Counted from the first letter of the stretch, positions 24,589-33,218 are shown. The stretch: DNA of 64,000 bases from Anaerolineae bacterium UTCFX1 (GCA_002050275.1 MWTB01000017.1:43279-107278), one strand, 5' to 3'. The notes: generated from the letters alone by a model not told the origin. A program made the numbers and translations.

Positions 24589-26487
24589 ATGAGCGATAGT
24601 ATGCCAACAACGAGAAAGAATGACGAATGTCGCCTGTCGGGCGATCAAGCGGCAAGCGAGAAGGATGCGCGGCGACACGCATCGGTTCTAAGAGTGGTTG
24701 CCGAGGCGGCGAAATACCTGTTAAGATCTACGGACTGGAGAATAGAAATTGACGCGATCTTAAAAGGTTTGGGCGAGGCGATCGAAGCCAGTCATGCGTA
24801 TTTGTTCGAGAATCATCGCAATGCCGACGGCGCTCGCGTAACTTCTTTGCGATTTGAATGGGGCGAACATTCGACCTCGCTTAGCGCTGGAGCCGCAGGT
24901 TATCAGAACATCCCTTTGAATAACGACGATCTTAATGGCTGGTACGATGCGCTCAATGCCGGGTTGCCCTATGTAGGCGATGCGCAACGTACGTCGCCGG
25001 GAGATATGCGCTTTCTCCAGAAGTCAGGCTTAAAGGCGCTGCTGGATGTTCCGATCTATGTGAACGGATTATGGTGGGGAATTATCGGATTCGACGACGT
25101 GGAACATGCTCGAATATGGTCGGATGTGGAAATAGACGCTTTAGAAGCCGCGGCGAATGTGCTTGGCGCGGCGATTCAACGTCAACTGGCGGATGTTGAG
25201 GTGAGAGCACGCGAACAGAAATACCGCGTTCTCTATAAGACCGCTGAAAAGCAAGCGCAAGAGCTTGCCCTGCTGGGCAATGTGCGCAATGTGATGTTGC
25301 AAGAGTTAGATTTATCCACGCTATTGCGGAAGACAGTGGAAACTATTGCCGAATCGTTTAAGTACGCATTAGTGAGCGTGCTTCTGTTGGAAGGCGATGA
25401 GTTGGTCCTTCAGCATCAGGTTGGGTATGAAGCTAAAGCATTAAGAATTGCGGTGACGACCGGCATCTCCGGGCGCGTAGCGCGCACAGGCAAGGGGGCT
25501 CTGGTGGAAGATGTGCGCGCCGACCCGGATTTTATTTCTGTCTTTGAGGGAGTCCTTTCGCAGATTTGCGTTCCCTTATCAATCGACGGGCGCGTGGCGG
25601 GCGTGTTGAATGTGGAAAGCGCTCATGGTGTCAAATTGACTCAATCGGATTTCCGCTTGATCGAGGCGCTGAGCCAGCACATCGGCATTGCGATGGGACG
25701 GGCTCGTTTATACGCTAATGTTCAATATGAACTGGAAGCGCGCAAGCAGGCGGAAATTGAGCGCGAGAAATCAATCGCCGAACTTGCTTCCAAGAACGCT
25801 GAACTTGAACGTTTCACGTATACGGTATCGCACGACCTTAAGGCTCCGCTCTTTACTATCCGAGGTTTTCTCGGCTATCTGGAAAAAGACTTGCAAGAGG
25901 AGAAATACGATCGCCTTCAGAAAGATATACAGCGTATTGTAGATGCGGCTGGGAAAATGCAACAATTGCTCGACGATCTGCTGGACCTTTCGCGGGTGGG
26001 GCGTATGGTGAACGAACCGGTTGAAATTTGTATGAATGATCTGGCGAAAGAAGCGGTCGCGCTTGTACAAGGGCAGATACGTAAATGGAACGTGGCTGTG
26101 CAGACACAAGAGAACCTTCCCATTGTCTATGGGGATCGTCAGAGAATCCTCGAGGTCTTGCAAAACCTAGTGGACAACGCCGTTAAGTTTATGGGCGCTC
26201 AGCCGGTTCCCCGTATAGAGATCGGACAAGCGGGCATGGAGGACGATATGTGTATTTTCTTCGTGCGCGATAACGGCGTAGGCATTTCGAGTAAGCACTT
26301 TGAGCGGATTTTTGGATTATTCAATAAACTTGACCCTAAGTCAGAAGGCACTGGCATTGGGCTGGCGCTCATTAAACGAATTATCGAATTTCACGGCGGT
26401 CGGATCTGGGTCGAGAGCGAAGCGGGGCAAGGCTCGACGTTTTACTTCACACTCCCCGTTCAACTGAAGCCTAATTCTGTACTATAA
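24589..26487 (+). CDS. Soluble sensor histidine kinase with two GAF domains
   Basis: 632 aa with no membrane helix. A first GAF domain spans about 35-200 (ASHAYLFENHRN ... GLWWGIIGFDDVEHARIWS). A helical linker leads to a second GAF at about 225-375 (TTGISGRVARTGKGALVEDV ... GVLNVESAHG). The HisKA motif RFTYTVSHDLKAPL has the phospho-acceptor H415. The ATPase domain has N-box NLVDNAVKFM, G1 VRDNGVGIS, F-box and G2 EGTGIGLALI. It probably senses a cytoplasmic ligand or redox state and passes phosphate to a response regulator encoded elsewhere. Confidence 0.9.
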   Translation: MSDSMPTTRKNDECRLSGDQAASEKDARRHASVLRVVAEAAKYLLRSTDWRIEIDAILKGLGEAIEASHAYLFENHRNADGARVTSLRFEWGEHSTSLSAGAAGYQNIPLNNDDLNGWYDALNAGLPYVGDAQRTSPGDMRFLQKSGLKALLDVPIYVNGLWWGIIGFDDVEHARIWSDVEIDALEAAANVLGAAIQRQLADVEVRAREQKYRVLYKTAEKQAQELALLGNVRNVMLQELDLSTLLRKTVETIAESFKYALVSVLLLEGDELVLQHQVGYEAKALRIAVTTGISGRVARTGKGALVEDVRADPDFISVFEGVLSQICVPLSIDGRVAGVLNVESAHGVKLTQSDFRLIEALSQHIGIAMGRARLYANVQYELEARKQAEIEREKSIAELASKNAELERFTYTVSHDLKAPLFTIRGFLGYLEKDLQEEKYDRLQKDIQRIVDAAGKMQQLLDDLLDLSRVGRMVNEPVEICMNDLAKEAVALVQGQIRKWNVAVQTQENLPIVYGDRQRILEVLQNLVDNAVKFMGAQPVPRIEIGQAGMEDDMCIFFVRDNGVGISSKHFERIFGLFNKLDPKSEGTGIGLALIKRIIEFHGGRIWVESEAGQGSTFYFTLPVQLKPNSVL

Positions 26488-26516
26488 TTAACTATCCTCT
26501 TTTTAGGAATTACTAT

Positions 26517-27416
26517 ATGAAACATGCTGTGAGCGTTAGTCTCGGTTCTTCCACCCGCAACAAGACGGTCGAGGTTGATTTGTTGGGCGAGACAGTACGA
26601 ATTGAACGTATTGGCACAGACGGCGATGAAGCGAAAGCCCGTCAACTATTCCGAGAAATGGATGGAAAGGTGGATGCGTTCGGCGTCGGCGGGATTGACT
26701 TGGGCGTTGCCACGCCTTGGAAGTGGTATCCGCTGTATAGCGCGCTTAAGTTAGTGCAAGATGTAAAGCAGACGCCCTGCGTGGATGGGAATGGCATACG
26801 CGAGACGCTTGAAACGCGCGTGATGCAGTGGGTGGAGCGGAAAATTGGCGATGAGATTCAACCTAAAACGGCTTTTCTGGTCGCGGGTATTACGCGCTAC
26901 GGCATGACTGAGTCGTTCGTCAATGCGGGATACCAATGCGTCTTTGGCGATCTAATGTTCGGATTGGACATTCCTATGGCAATTCAGTCTATGCGTTCGC
27001 TCAACGCCGCTGCCAGAATTTTGATGCCGATCGTGGGGCGGATGCCGCTTAGTATGTTATATCCTACCGGCGAAAAGCAGGAAAAAATTACGCCCAAATA
27101 CGAAAAATACTATCAAGGCAATACCGTGACCGGCGGCGACTTCCTTTACGTAAAGCAACATCTGCCAGACGATATGCGCGGCAAGATCATCGTCACTAAT
27201 ACGACCACGCCTGCCGATGTGGAAGCCCTTAAGCAACGCGGCGTCAAATATCTCGTGACGACGACGCTGGAGTTGGACGGGCGCACATTTGGCACGAATA
27301 TGATGGAAGCGGCGCTGATAGCCGTTGCCGGTAAAGGGCGTGTTTTAACAAATGCCGAACTGAACGACCTCATTGACCGCCTTGGGCTTGAGCCGCAACT
27401 GCGGAAATTAAATTAG
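26517..27416 (+). CDS. Conserved protein, quinate 5-dehydrogenase-like in database naming
   Basis: 299 aa. The N-terminus AVSVSLGSSTRNKTVEVDLL and the block VDAFGVGGIDLGVATPWKWY resemble a family often labelled quinate 5-dehydrogenase in Chloroflexi and Firmicutes. I see no canonical shikimate/quinate dehydrogenase motif or clear GxGxxG loop, so that label is doubtful. KYLVTTTLELDGRTFGTNMM near the C-terminus looks like a conserved binding region. It has an AGGAATT ribosome site and is followed after 45 nt by an NTP-transferase gene; the two may act in one pathway. Confidence 0.55.
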   Translation: MKHAVSVSLGSSTRNKTVEVDLLGETVRIERIGTDGDEAKARQLFREMDGKVDAFGVGGIDLGVATPWKWYPLYSALKLVQDVKQTPCVDGNGIRETLETRVMQWVERKIGDEIQPKTAFLVAGITRYGMTESFVNAGYQCVFGDLMFGLDIPMAIQSMRSLNAAARILMPIVGRMPLSMLYPTGEKQEKITPKYEKYYQGNTVTGGDFLYVKQHLPDDMRGKIIVTNTTTPADVEALKQRGVKYLVTTTLELDGRTFGTNMMEAALIAVAGKGRVLTNAELNDLIDRLGLEPQLRKLN

Positions 27417-27461
27417 ACGAAGCCCGACGCGCGTTTTTATCACGGTTAACAAGGAGAATAC

Positions 27462-28352
27462 ATGGACGCAATTTTGCTGGCTGGCGGCATACCCAGACCG
27501 GAAGACCCCCTCTATTCCTATGTAAAAGGCGACGCGAAAGCGCTGGTGGATATCGCAGGTAAACCAATGGTGCAGTGGACGCTGGATGCGCTGAACGACT
27601 CGCGGCATGTAGACAGTGTGATCGTGGCGGGATTATCGCCTAAAAATCAGTTACGCAGCACAAAGCCGTTGCATTATCTGCCAAATCAAGGGCGTATGTT
27701 GGCGAATATTGTCGCGGGAATCAATAAATCGTTGCAATTGAACAAGAACAGTAAATATGTGCTGATCGCTTCCTCCGATATCCCTGCGCTTGAAGGACAT
27801 ATGGTGGATTGGCTGGTGGAAACCGCCATGCAAACTGAAGACGATTTGTATTACGGCGTATGTCCGCGCGAGGTGATGGAAAAGCGCTACCCCGGTTCGA
27901 ATCGCACCTATAGCGCCCTCAAAGATATGGAACTCTGCGGGTCCGATCTTAACCTCTGCCATGTAAGCGTGGCGACCGATCATTTGGACTTGTGGGAATC
28001 CCTGCTGGGCGCGCGCAAAAGTCCATTTAAACAGGCGAGCAAGTTGGGCTTAGGATTGTTGTTTGCGCTGGCAACGCGGCAACTGACATTGGAGCAGGCG
28101 GTGACTCGTGTGAGCGAACGTATTGGCATCAAAGGACGCGCGATCATTTGGCCCTATGCCGAACCTTGCATGGATGTGGATAAACCGCATCAACTTGAAC
28201 TAATGCGCGAAGACCTTGCTAAGAAACAGCGCAAACTTAAGCGAAAGACCGTTGTTAAGAAAGCGACGACTAAAACAACGAAACGTTCGACTTCCCCTAA
28301 GAAGACGACTCGGACGAAGCCTGCGGCAGCGCCTCGAACTCGCTCCAAATGA
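27462..28352 (+). CDS. MobA-like NTP transferase with Lys/Thr-rich tail
   Basis: 296 aa. The first 235 residues are a nucleotidyltransferase fold: MDAILLAGG ... ALVDIAGKPMVQWTLDAL, YVLIASSDIPALEG with the metal Asp, as in MobA or sugar-phosphate nucleotidyltransferases. The last about 50 residues are a low-complexity basic tail (KKATTKTTKRSTSPKKTTRT) like histone-H1/AlgP tails, suggesting nucleic-acid or polyphosphate contact. A strong AAGGAG site precedes it. The stop overlaps the next ATG (ATGA). Substrate is unknown. Confidence 0.7.
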   Translation: MDAILLAGGIPRPEDPLYSYVKGDAKALVDIAGKPMVQWTLDALNDSRHVDSVIVAGLSPKNQLRSTKPLHYLPNQGRMLANIVAGINKSLQLNKNSKYVLIASSDIPALEGHMVDWLVETAMQTEDDLYYGVCPREVMEKRYPGSNRTYSALKDMELCGSDLNLCHVSVATDHLDLWESLLGARKSPFKQASKLGLGLLFALATRQLTLEQAVTRVSERIGIKGRAIIWPYAEPCMDVDKPHQLELMREDLAKKQRKLKRKTVVKKATTKTTKRSTSPKKTTRTKPAAAPRTRSK

Positions 28353-28909
28353 GTCTTCGCGCCTTTCTCGAATGGGACGCGCGCGCTTCCGAACGGATAC
28401 GCGTAGCTGAAAAGCCGGGCATAGTGCGTTCCATTGCAGTATTTTTCGCTCATTCGGGCGATTCTTGGTTTTGGGGCATTGCCATGATCCTGCTCTGGCG
28501 ATCGGGGAATTCATTCTGGAAAGAATGGGCTGTCGTGCAGTTTGCAGGCATCAGTGTTCTGGCGGCATTAGTAATGGGGATTAAATTCATCGTGCGGCGC
28601 AGGCGACCCGAGGGCGAATGGGGCAGCGTCTATCGAAATACCGATCCGCATTCGTTCCCGTCGGGACATGCCGCGCGTTCGTTTCTGATCGCTACGCTGG
28701 CAGCTGGGTTCGGACCTATTGGGTTAGCGATTATTTTATGGATTTGGGCTCCGCTGGTCGCCTTGGCGCGCGTAGCAATGGGAGTGCATTACGCTTCAGA
28801 TATTATTGCCGGCGCGGCGCTCGGCGCGTTCTTCGCTTTAGCAGCGTTACGATTGTATGAACCGCTTTTGTTGTGGGCGTCTCATCTCATCGGCGTTGCT
28901 CTTTGGTGA
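28349..28909 (+). CDS. PAP2-family membrane phosphatase
   Basis: 186 aa with about five TM helices. The three phosphatase motifs are present: KFIVRRRRP (K-x6-R-P), PSGHA, and ARVAMGVHYASD (R-x5-H-x3-D). It likely dephosphorylates a lipid phosphate such as undecaprenyl pyrophosphate or phosphatidic acid at the outer face of the membrane. The leading Ser of motif 3 is Ala, a common variant. Coupled by a 4-nt overlap to the NTP-transferase gene. Confidence 0.9.
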   Translation: MSLRAFLEWDARASERIRVAEKPGIVRSIAVFFAHSGDSWFWGIAMILLWRSGNSFWKEWAVVQFAGISVLAALVMGIKFIVRRRRPEGEWGSVYRNTDPHSFPSGHAARSFLIATLAAGFGPIGLAIILWIWAPLVALARVAMGVHYASDIIAGAALGAFFALAALRLYEPLLLWASHLIGVALW

Positions 28910-28989
28910 TAGATTGCTATGGGGGAGACAGCCGCGCGATCACCGTGTTGAGGATAGTCCGGTAGGTCGGTAAGGCAGTTTCCATAACG

Positions 28990-29451
28990 TTAACTTTTGA
29001 CTTGCGCCATGTGTTCTTCTATGTGCGCGATACCGCGTTCGACCCAGGCTTGCGGCGTAAGCCCGCCGCCCAGCGTAGCGTGATTAGACTCGCGCTTCCA
29101 CGCTTCAGCCGGCAGTTCGTTCAAGAATTCTGCCAGAGTGCGAACGTCGGTTATAAAATCATCCAGCATTTGATTAAGCGATTCATTTGGATCGTAATGT
29201 TCGGCGGCGTGCTCGGCGCCGTCGAAGTTCTCAAAGGTAGGAACGTTTTCGGCGACTGTGCGACGCACGCGCGCCGCATATACGAGCCGATGCACATCGC
29301 GGGTGTGCGCGGCAACCTGATGCGCGTTCCAGCCGCCTGCTTCTAACGGCGCGAAAGGATCGTTGACGGCAAGGCACGCTGTGCGAAATTCCTCCGCTGC
29401 GGCGAGCAATCTCTCGATCAATCGGCTGCGATACTTCTGTAACTCTTTCAT
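28990..29451 (-). CDS. DinB/DfsB-like four-helix protein
   Basis: 153 aa. Four-helix bundle with His residues in WNAHQVAAHTRDVHRLVY and AHIEEHMAQ that match the three-His metal site of DinB/YfiT proteins. Such proteins include thiol S-transferases that use bacillithiol or mycothiol, but many have no known activity. It overlaps the M23 peptidase gene by 4 nt. A broken DinB copy lies at 38906-39052. Confidence 0.75.
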   Translation of the reverse strand: MKELQKYRSRLIERLLAAAEEFRTACLAVNDPFAPLEAGGWNAHQVAAHTRDVHRLVYAARVRRTVAENVPTFENFDGAEHAAEHYDPNESLNQMLDDFITDVRTLAEFLNELPAEAWKRESNHATLGGGLTPQAWVERGIAHIEEHMAQVKS

Positions 29452-30161
29452 TCATCCTCCATTGATTCGCATAAAGGAATGCGATTGCGATTCTCGCCGG
29501 CGTTAAGCGGCAAGCCCAAATAAGGCGAGGGATCGAGCGTATTTTTGATGTTCAGCTCGCTCTCAAACTTTCCCGCATCATCGCTTTTGACAATTGAAAA
29601 GTGCAAGTGTACGCCGACAGGGTTGTTAGGATCGCCTGAATAATCTCCTTGGTAACCGAGCAGCGCCCCCGCTTCGACCGGTCGCTCTGACGTGCCCGCT
29701 GGAAACTCTTCTACGATAAATGAATTGCCGAAGCGATCCGCCATATGCGTATAGTATAGCCAGATTTGTTGGCCGGGGTGGAGCGGGTCGTTTGGCACGC
29801 GTACAATGACTGCAGATTTCCATTCGGGTAGGCGGGTGAGGTAACCGGGGTAAGCTGAGATGACGCGAGTAACGCCAGCCTCTGCGCCCCCGAAGATGTC
29901 AATCCCTTGATGCGTATGGTTAATTCTGAAAGAATCACCCCACAAGAAGCCGACGAATCCGTCAGTGGGAAAGAGAAAGGAGGCAGCTCCACATTTTGAA
30001 CCGGCGGCTAGGCTCCAGTCGGGATATAACGCGGGGCGGTTTATCCACATACGAAATTTGATGAGGCGTTCCGTCTGGGGACGATATAGCAAATATACAG
30101 CGGCGAGGACGGCGACGATAGCCGTCGCGACGATGGCGATCGTGAAAGCGCGTTTTGACAT
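29448..30161 (-). CDS. M23-family metallopeptidase, membrane-anchored
   Basis: 237 aa. An N-terminal TM anchor (IAIVATAIVAVLAAVYLLY) places the peptidase domain outside the membrane. Zinc motifs are THQGIDIFGG (H-x3-D) near residue 83, YYTHMAD, and VGVHLHFSI (H-x-H) near 193. LytM/M23 enzymes cut peptidoglycan peptide bridges; all ligands seem present, so it should be active. The ATG lies 8 nt after TATAAT on the minus strand. Confidence 0.9.
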   Translation of the reverse strand: MSKRAFTIAIVATAIVAVLAAVYLLYRPQTERLIKFRMWINRPALYPDWSLAAGSKCGAASFLFPTDGFVGFLWGDSFRINHTHQGIDIFGGAEAGVTRVISAYPGYLTRLPEWKSAVIVRVPNDPLHPGQQIWLYYTHMADRFGNSFIVEEFPAGTSERPVEAGALLGYQGDYSGDPNNPVGVHLHFSIVKSDDAGKFESELNIKNTLDPSPYLGLPLNAGENRNRIPLCESMEDE

Positions 30162-30169
30162 CGCGCCGA

Positions 30170-30175
30170 ATTATA
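30170..30175 (-). promoter_or_regulatory. -10 box (TATAAT) for the M23 peptidase gene, leaderless
   Basis: Minus strand: TATAAT, eight nucleotides, ATG at 30161. It is back-to-back with a plus-strand TATAAT at 30212-30217 serving the lipoprotein gene. Confidence 0.5.
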
Positions 30176-30211
30176 CCCATAAGCGCTAAAGAGCGTTCCG
30201 GCTTGAGCGAG

Positions 30212-30217
30212 TATAAT
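30212..30217 (+). promoter_or_regulatory. -10 box (TATAAT) for the BMP-type lipoprotein gene
   Basis: TATAAT is followed by a leader of roughly 20 nt with GGAG before the GTG start at 30246. This is an example in the window where a leader and ribosome site do exist. Confidence 0.5.
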
Positions 30218-30245
30218 TCGCCCATTCTATTCATTGGAGAAAAAA

Positions 30246-31283
30246 GTGCGTCAACGATTTACGATTTTCTTGATCATTATGGCGGCAGCAATAAGCGCGT
30301 GCGGCGGAAATGAGCCCGCTCAAACGCCTACGCCGCGCCCTTCGGAAACGCCAATTGTCCCGCCTACGTCCACTTCCACGCCCACCGTGCCGCTTGCGAT
30401 TTTGGTTTTGCCTGCCGATCTTGATCCTGAAACTTCGGAGCTTTATCAAAAAACGGTATATGATCTAGCGCAGGCTTCAGACATGCGCTTTCAGGTGAGG
30501 AATTCATTGGACGTGGACGATTTGACGGAGCCTGGTTTGCGGATCGTGATTGCGCTTCCGCCTGACCCGGGTGTTGTTGCGCTTGCCGCTGCTGCGCCGC
30601 AGGTGCAATTCTTAGCGCTGAACATTCCGGATGTTTCCGCGGGGGGAAATGTGAGCGCGCTTGCCAGTTCTTCACAATTAGATATTGTCGCCTTTCTGGC
30701 TGGGTATACGGCGGCGCTGGTTACGGATGAATACCATATTGGTATGATCTTGCCGAAGGACGATCCTGATGCGAAGCGCGCCGCCGCGGCGTTCCGCAAT
30801 GGGATGATCTACTATTGCGGATTGTGTCGGGTGATCTATTTCCCCGCTTTTTGCCTTGTCGAAAATCTGCAGCCTTGTTATCCGCAAAATATCGAAATCC
30901 CAGCGGAAGAAGACCCTGCGCGCTATAACCCCTACGCCGATTACCTGATCCTCCAAAGAGATGTAGACACCATCTTCGTTCATCCCAGTGTGGCGACGCC
31001 CGATTTACTGACGTATATTGGCGTTACCGGCGATTGGCTGATCGGCGCGGCGACTCCCGAGGAGCGCCCGGGCGGATGGATTATGACGATCCAGCCGGAC
31101 GAGATCAAAGCGATTCAAAGCGTTTGGTTGCAGTTGGCGGGCGGGCAGGGCGGGCTTACAGTTCAATCGCCTTTGAGCCTGAGCGATATTGACGCGACCC
31201 TGCTTTCGCCTGGAGAACAACGCCTCGTGCAAGAGACTCTCGATAAGTTACAAAATGGGTTGATCAACACCGCAAATCCATAA
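30246..31283 (+). CDS. BMP/periplasmic-binding-type lipoprotein
   Basis: 345 aa from a GTG start with GGAG six bases upstream. The N-terminus is a lipoprotein signal (FTIFLIIMAAAISAC, lipid-modified Cys about 19). A Pro/Thr-rich linker follows (TPTPRPSETPIVPPTSTST), then a type-1 binding-protein fold with AFLAGYTAALVTDEYHIGMI, which resembles BMP/Med nucleoside-binding proteins. Several cysteines near 185-205 are unusual for the family. It may bind a nucleoside or sugar, but no ABC permease is adjacent. A strong hairpin follows the stop. Confidence 0.75.
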   Translation: MRQRFTIFLIIMAAAISACGGNEPAQTPTPRPSETPIVPPTSTSTPTVPLAILVLPADLDPETSELYQKTVYDLAQASDMRFQVRNSLDVDDLTEPGLRIVIALPPDPGVVALAAAAPQVQFLALNIPDVSAGGNVSALASSSQLDIVAFLAGYTAALVTDEYHIGMILPKDDPDAKRAAAAFRNGMIYYCGLCRVIYFPAFCLVENLQPCYPQNIEIPAEEDPARYNPYADYLILQRDVDTIFVHPSVATPDLLTYIGVTGDWLIGAATPEERPGGWIMTIQPDEIKAIQSVWLQLAGGQGGLTVQSPLSLSDIDATLLSPGEQRLVQETLDKLQNGLINTANP

Positions 31284-31285
31284 GT

Positions 31286-31323
31286 AAATCCAAACCCCTC
31301 GCAACAGCGAGGGGTTTGGATTT
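31286..31323 (+). terminator. Perfect 17-bp hairpin after the lipoprotein gene
   Basis: AAATCCAAACCCCTCGC (31286-31302), loop AACA, then its exact complement (31307-31323). It starts 2 nt after the stop codon. The uridine run is short, but stem length makes a terminator likely. Confidence 0.8.
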
Positions 31324-31337
31324 AAAGGAAGAGGAAA

Positions 31338-31430
31338 ATGAAACGCTATAAAAACGTATTGATCACCGCATCAGTGGTTGTTGCGCGCGTTGGGCGCGCC
31401 GACTATGTCCCAGCCGCGCCATTGTCTTGA
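31338..31430 (+). pseudogene. Possible truncated ORF start (30 codons)
   Basis: ATG with a good ribosome site (GGAAGAGGAAA) opens MKRYKNVLITASVVVARVG, which looks like the start of a signal or membrane segment, and stops after 30 codons. It may be the remnant of a gene whose body was lost when the decayed receiver gene came to lie here. Confidence 0.3.
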
Positions 31431-31739
31431 CCACCAACACAGCAGGATTCACAGGCTTCATAAGATATTTGTCCGCGACCATTTCGTTGGCTTCGAATGC
31501 CAATTGAGCGATATTTGCAGAGACCAGCAAGAAGATCGGTCCGGCGCTGGCTTTTTCAACGACCCTCCCCGCTCGCGTTTTGTGACCTGCATATTCACGA
31601 GCGCCAATGAGGGCGCCATCAGGCGCGCGGTTTGCAACGCTGTCCGCACGCTGGATTCGGCGAGCACAATGCAATTCTGCTGGCTGAACAGGGAATCCGA
31701 CGCGGCGATGGAACTAGTTTCGTCGCGGACGATCAGCAC
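31363..31739 (-). pseudogene. Decayed response-regulator receiver, frameshifted
   Basis: Two overlapping minus frames together make one CheY-like domain. The first (from 31739) gives MLIVRDETSSIAA ... CIVLAESS ... LALVNMQV. The second gives PIFLLVSANIAQLAFEANEM and DKYLMKPVNPAVLVV, with the conserved Lys. A single frameshift near 31560-31590 links them. The phospho-acceptor Asp is Asn (VNM) and the first acidic pair is weak, so the copy is non-functional for phosphotransfer. Confidence 0.7.
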
Positions 31740-31806
31740 ATGTGGAGGGGACGGTATCGGGTTCGGTTTTCTGGGTTACCGTAGAAATGTCTCGCAATCT
31801 ACTAAC

Positions 31807-31836
31807 TTGACGGAAAACAAAGCCGCGTGTTACACT
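31807..31836 (+). promoter_or_regulatory. Sigma-70-like promoter for the 31-codon ORF
   Basis: TTGACG (31807-31812), 18-nt spacer, TACACT (31831-31836). A second possible -10, TATACA, is at 31842-31847. The ORF's ribosome site follows about 15-20 nt later. Confidence 0.55.
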
Positions 31837-31876
31837 CGCGCTATACAAAATTCTTTTGAAAGGAGGCGCACGAACC

Positions 31877-31972
31877 ATGATGATAAAGCTCTCAAAAATG
31901 TCGAAATCCATTCCCGCTGCAAAGGGCGGCGTTGGTTTAGTCCCTAATCGTAGTGCGCCTACTGTTCGTTAA
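31877..31972 (+). CDS. Short 31-aa peptide gene with its own promoter and terminator
   Basis: 31 aa, starting MMIKLSKMSK and ending RSAPTVR; net charge about +6. A near-perfect ribosome site AAAGGAGG lies 11 nt before the ATG, one of the strongest in the window. A sigma-70-like promoter is upstream, and a strong intrinsic terminator starts 18 nt after the stop. The next gene, a tandem-GNAT protein, begins 121 nt further on, so the unit could be a free-standing small gene or a leader peptide that controls read-through. No family recognised. Confidence 0.5.
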   Translation: MMIKLSKMSKSIPAAKGGVGLVPNRSAPTVR

Positions 31973-31990
31973 TTTACACGAAACGAAATT

Positions 31991-32030
31991 ACAGCCGCGG
32001 CGCACTCGCCCGCGGCTGTTTTATTTTTTG
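31991..32030 (+). terminator. Intrinsic terminator after the 31-codon ORF
   Basis: ACAGCCGCG (31991-31999) pairs with CGCGGCTGT (32011-32019) over an 11-nt loop, followed by TTTATTTTTT. Textbook GC stem and U-run. Confidence 0.85.
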
Positions 32031-32037
32031 CCTCCCA

Positions 32038-32070
32038 AGCCATGGGCAAATGCCTGCGGCTTTTTATTTT
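32038..32070 (+). terminator. Second hairpin with U-rich tail before the GNAT gene
   Basis: AGCC ... GGCA-AA-TGCC ... GGCT followed by TTTTATTTT, ending about 25 nt before the GNAT start. With the previous terminator it forms a tandem stop, or an attenuator, in front of the acetyltransferase. Confidence 0.45.
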
Positions 32071-32093
32071 CAACGTATTGAAAAGAGGACAAC

Positions 32094-33128
32094 ATGAACA
32101 CAATTCTTGAAAGACAACAAATCCTTCCGCTCCCTGCGGGCTATACTGCGCGCGGCGGAACTATTGACGATTACAAGATCGCTTGCGACCTGTTGAATTT
32201 ATATTCCATGCACATGAACGGGAGCGTGGATCTGAACGACCCCGAATTGCTCCGCTTGGATTGGCAGAACGAAGGTTTCACGCCAGAGACCGATCTGCGT
32301 TTGATCTTCGATGAGCAGGGAACTCTTGTCGCGTTCGTCGAGTGTTGGATGACCCAACAGCCGCCCGTTCACCCGTGGGTCTACGGATGCGTACATCCCG
32401 ATCATTGGGGCAGAGGAATCGGAAGTCACATTAACTCGTGGGCGGAGGATCACGCGCGCCTCGCGTTAGAGAAATGCGACGCAGAACTGCGAGTCGCGCC
32501 GCGCACAGGCTCGGAGGCGCACAACACAGCCAGTGTAGCGTTGTTCAACGCTCTCGGCTGGAAGCACATCCGCTCGTTCTATCGCATGGTCGCGGATTTG
32601 GATTCTCAACCCGAGACGCCGACACTCCCCGACGGGATTGTAATCCGCCCGTTCGACCCCGAAACAGAAATGGAAGAAGTCTACCGAACATTTGTGGATA
32701 CGTTCAACGACCACTTTGGTTTCATCGAACAACCGTTTGAAAAGGGCTTCGCCGAATACAAACACAACATGGTCGAAGAACCCGGCTATACCCCCGAGAT
32801 GTGGTTCGTGGCAATGGACGGGGACAAAATGGCTGGCATTTGTATTTGCCGCCGCGAAGACACCGAAGATCCCGAATCGGGTTGGGTGAGCGAGTTGGGC
32901 GTGCGCCGCGAGTGGCGCAAACGCGGGCTTGCATATGCCATGCTCAAACATTCCTTCGTCGTGTTCCATGTGAATGGAAAGAAACGCGCAGGCTTGGGCG
33001 TGGATGCGAGCAGTCTCACCGGCGCGTTGAAGTTGTACGAACGTGCGGGCATGCGCGTCCAGCGGCAGTTCAATCAATATGAAAAGGAATTTCGCCCGGG
33101 CAAAGAATTGGCTGTAGAATCGTTATAG
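32094..33128 (+). CDS. Tandem-domain GNAT N-acetyltransferase
   Basis: 344 aa with two GNAT domains, as in mycothiol synthase MshD-like proteins. Domain 1 (about 15-165) has the acetyl-CoA loop VHPDHWGRGIGSHI. Domain 2 (about 180-335) has VRREWRKRGLAYAML and ends ALKLYERAGMRVQRQFNQYE. The second, with full motif A, is the likelier active one. The substrate is unknown. A GAGGA site precedes the ATG. The 31-codon ORF and tandem terminators upstream suggest conditional expression. Confidence 0.82.
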   Translation: MNTILERQQILPLPAGYTARGGTIDDYKIACDLLNLYSMHMNGSVDLNDPELLRLDWQNEGFTPETDLRLIFDEQGTLVAFVECWMTQQPPVHPWVYGCVHPDHWGRGIGSHINSWAEDHARLALEKCDAELRVAPRTGSEAHNTASVALFNALGWKHIRSFYRMVADLDSQPETPTLPDGIVIRPFDPETEMEEVYRTFVDTFNDHFGFIEQPFEKGFAEYKHNMVEEPGYTPEMWFVAMDGDKMAGICICRREDTEDPESGWVSELGVRREWRKRGLAYAMLKHSFVVFHVNGKKRAGLGVDASSLTGALKLYERAGMRVQRQFNQYEKEFRPGKELAVESL

Positions 33129-33218
33129 GCTATACTCTAAACCGTCCCGTAGATTTTGGATCAAGTTGACAATCATTTCAGAAACTTGCGGGACGTTCTT
33201 GAATTCAAAGGAGACACC

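Noticed and set aside
33130..33215. Possible small RNA from CGTCCCG/CGGGACG inverted words before the zinc-ribbon gene
   Set aside because: The arms are far apart, with no promoter of matching spacing and no terminator; too weak to call.
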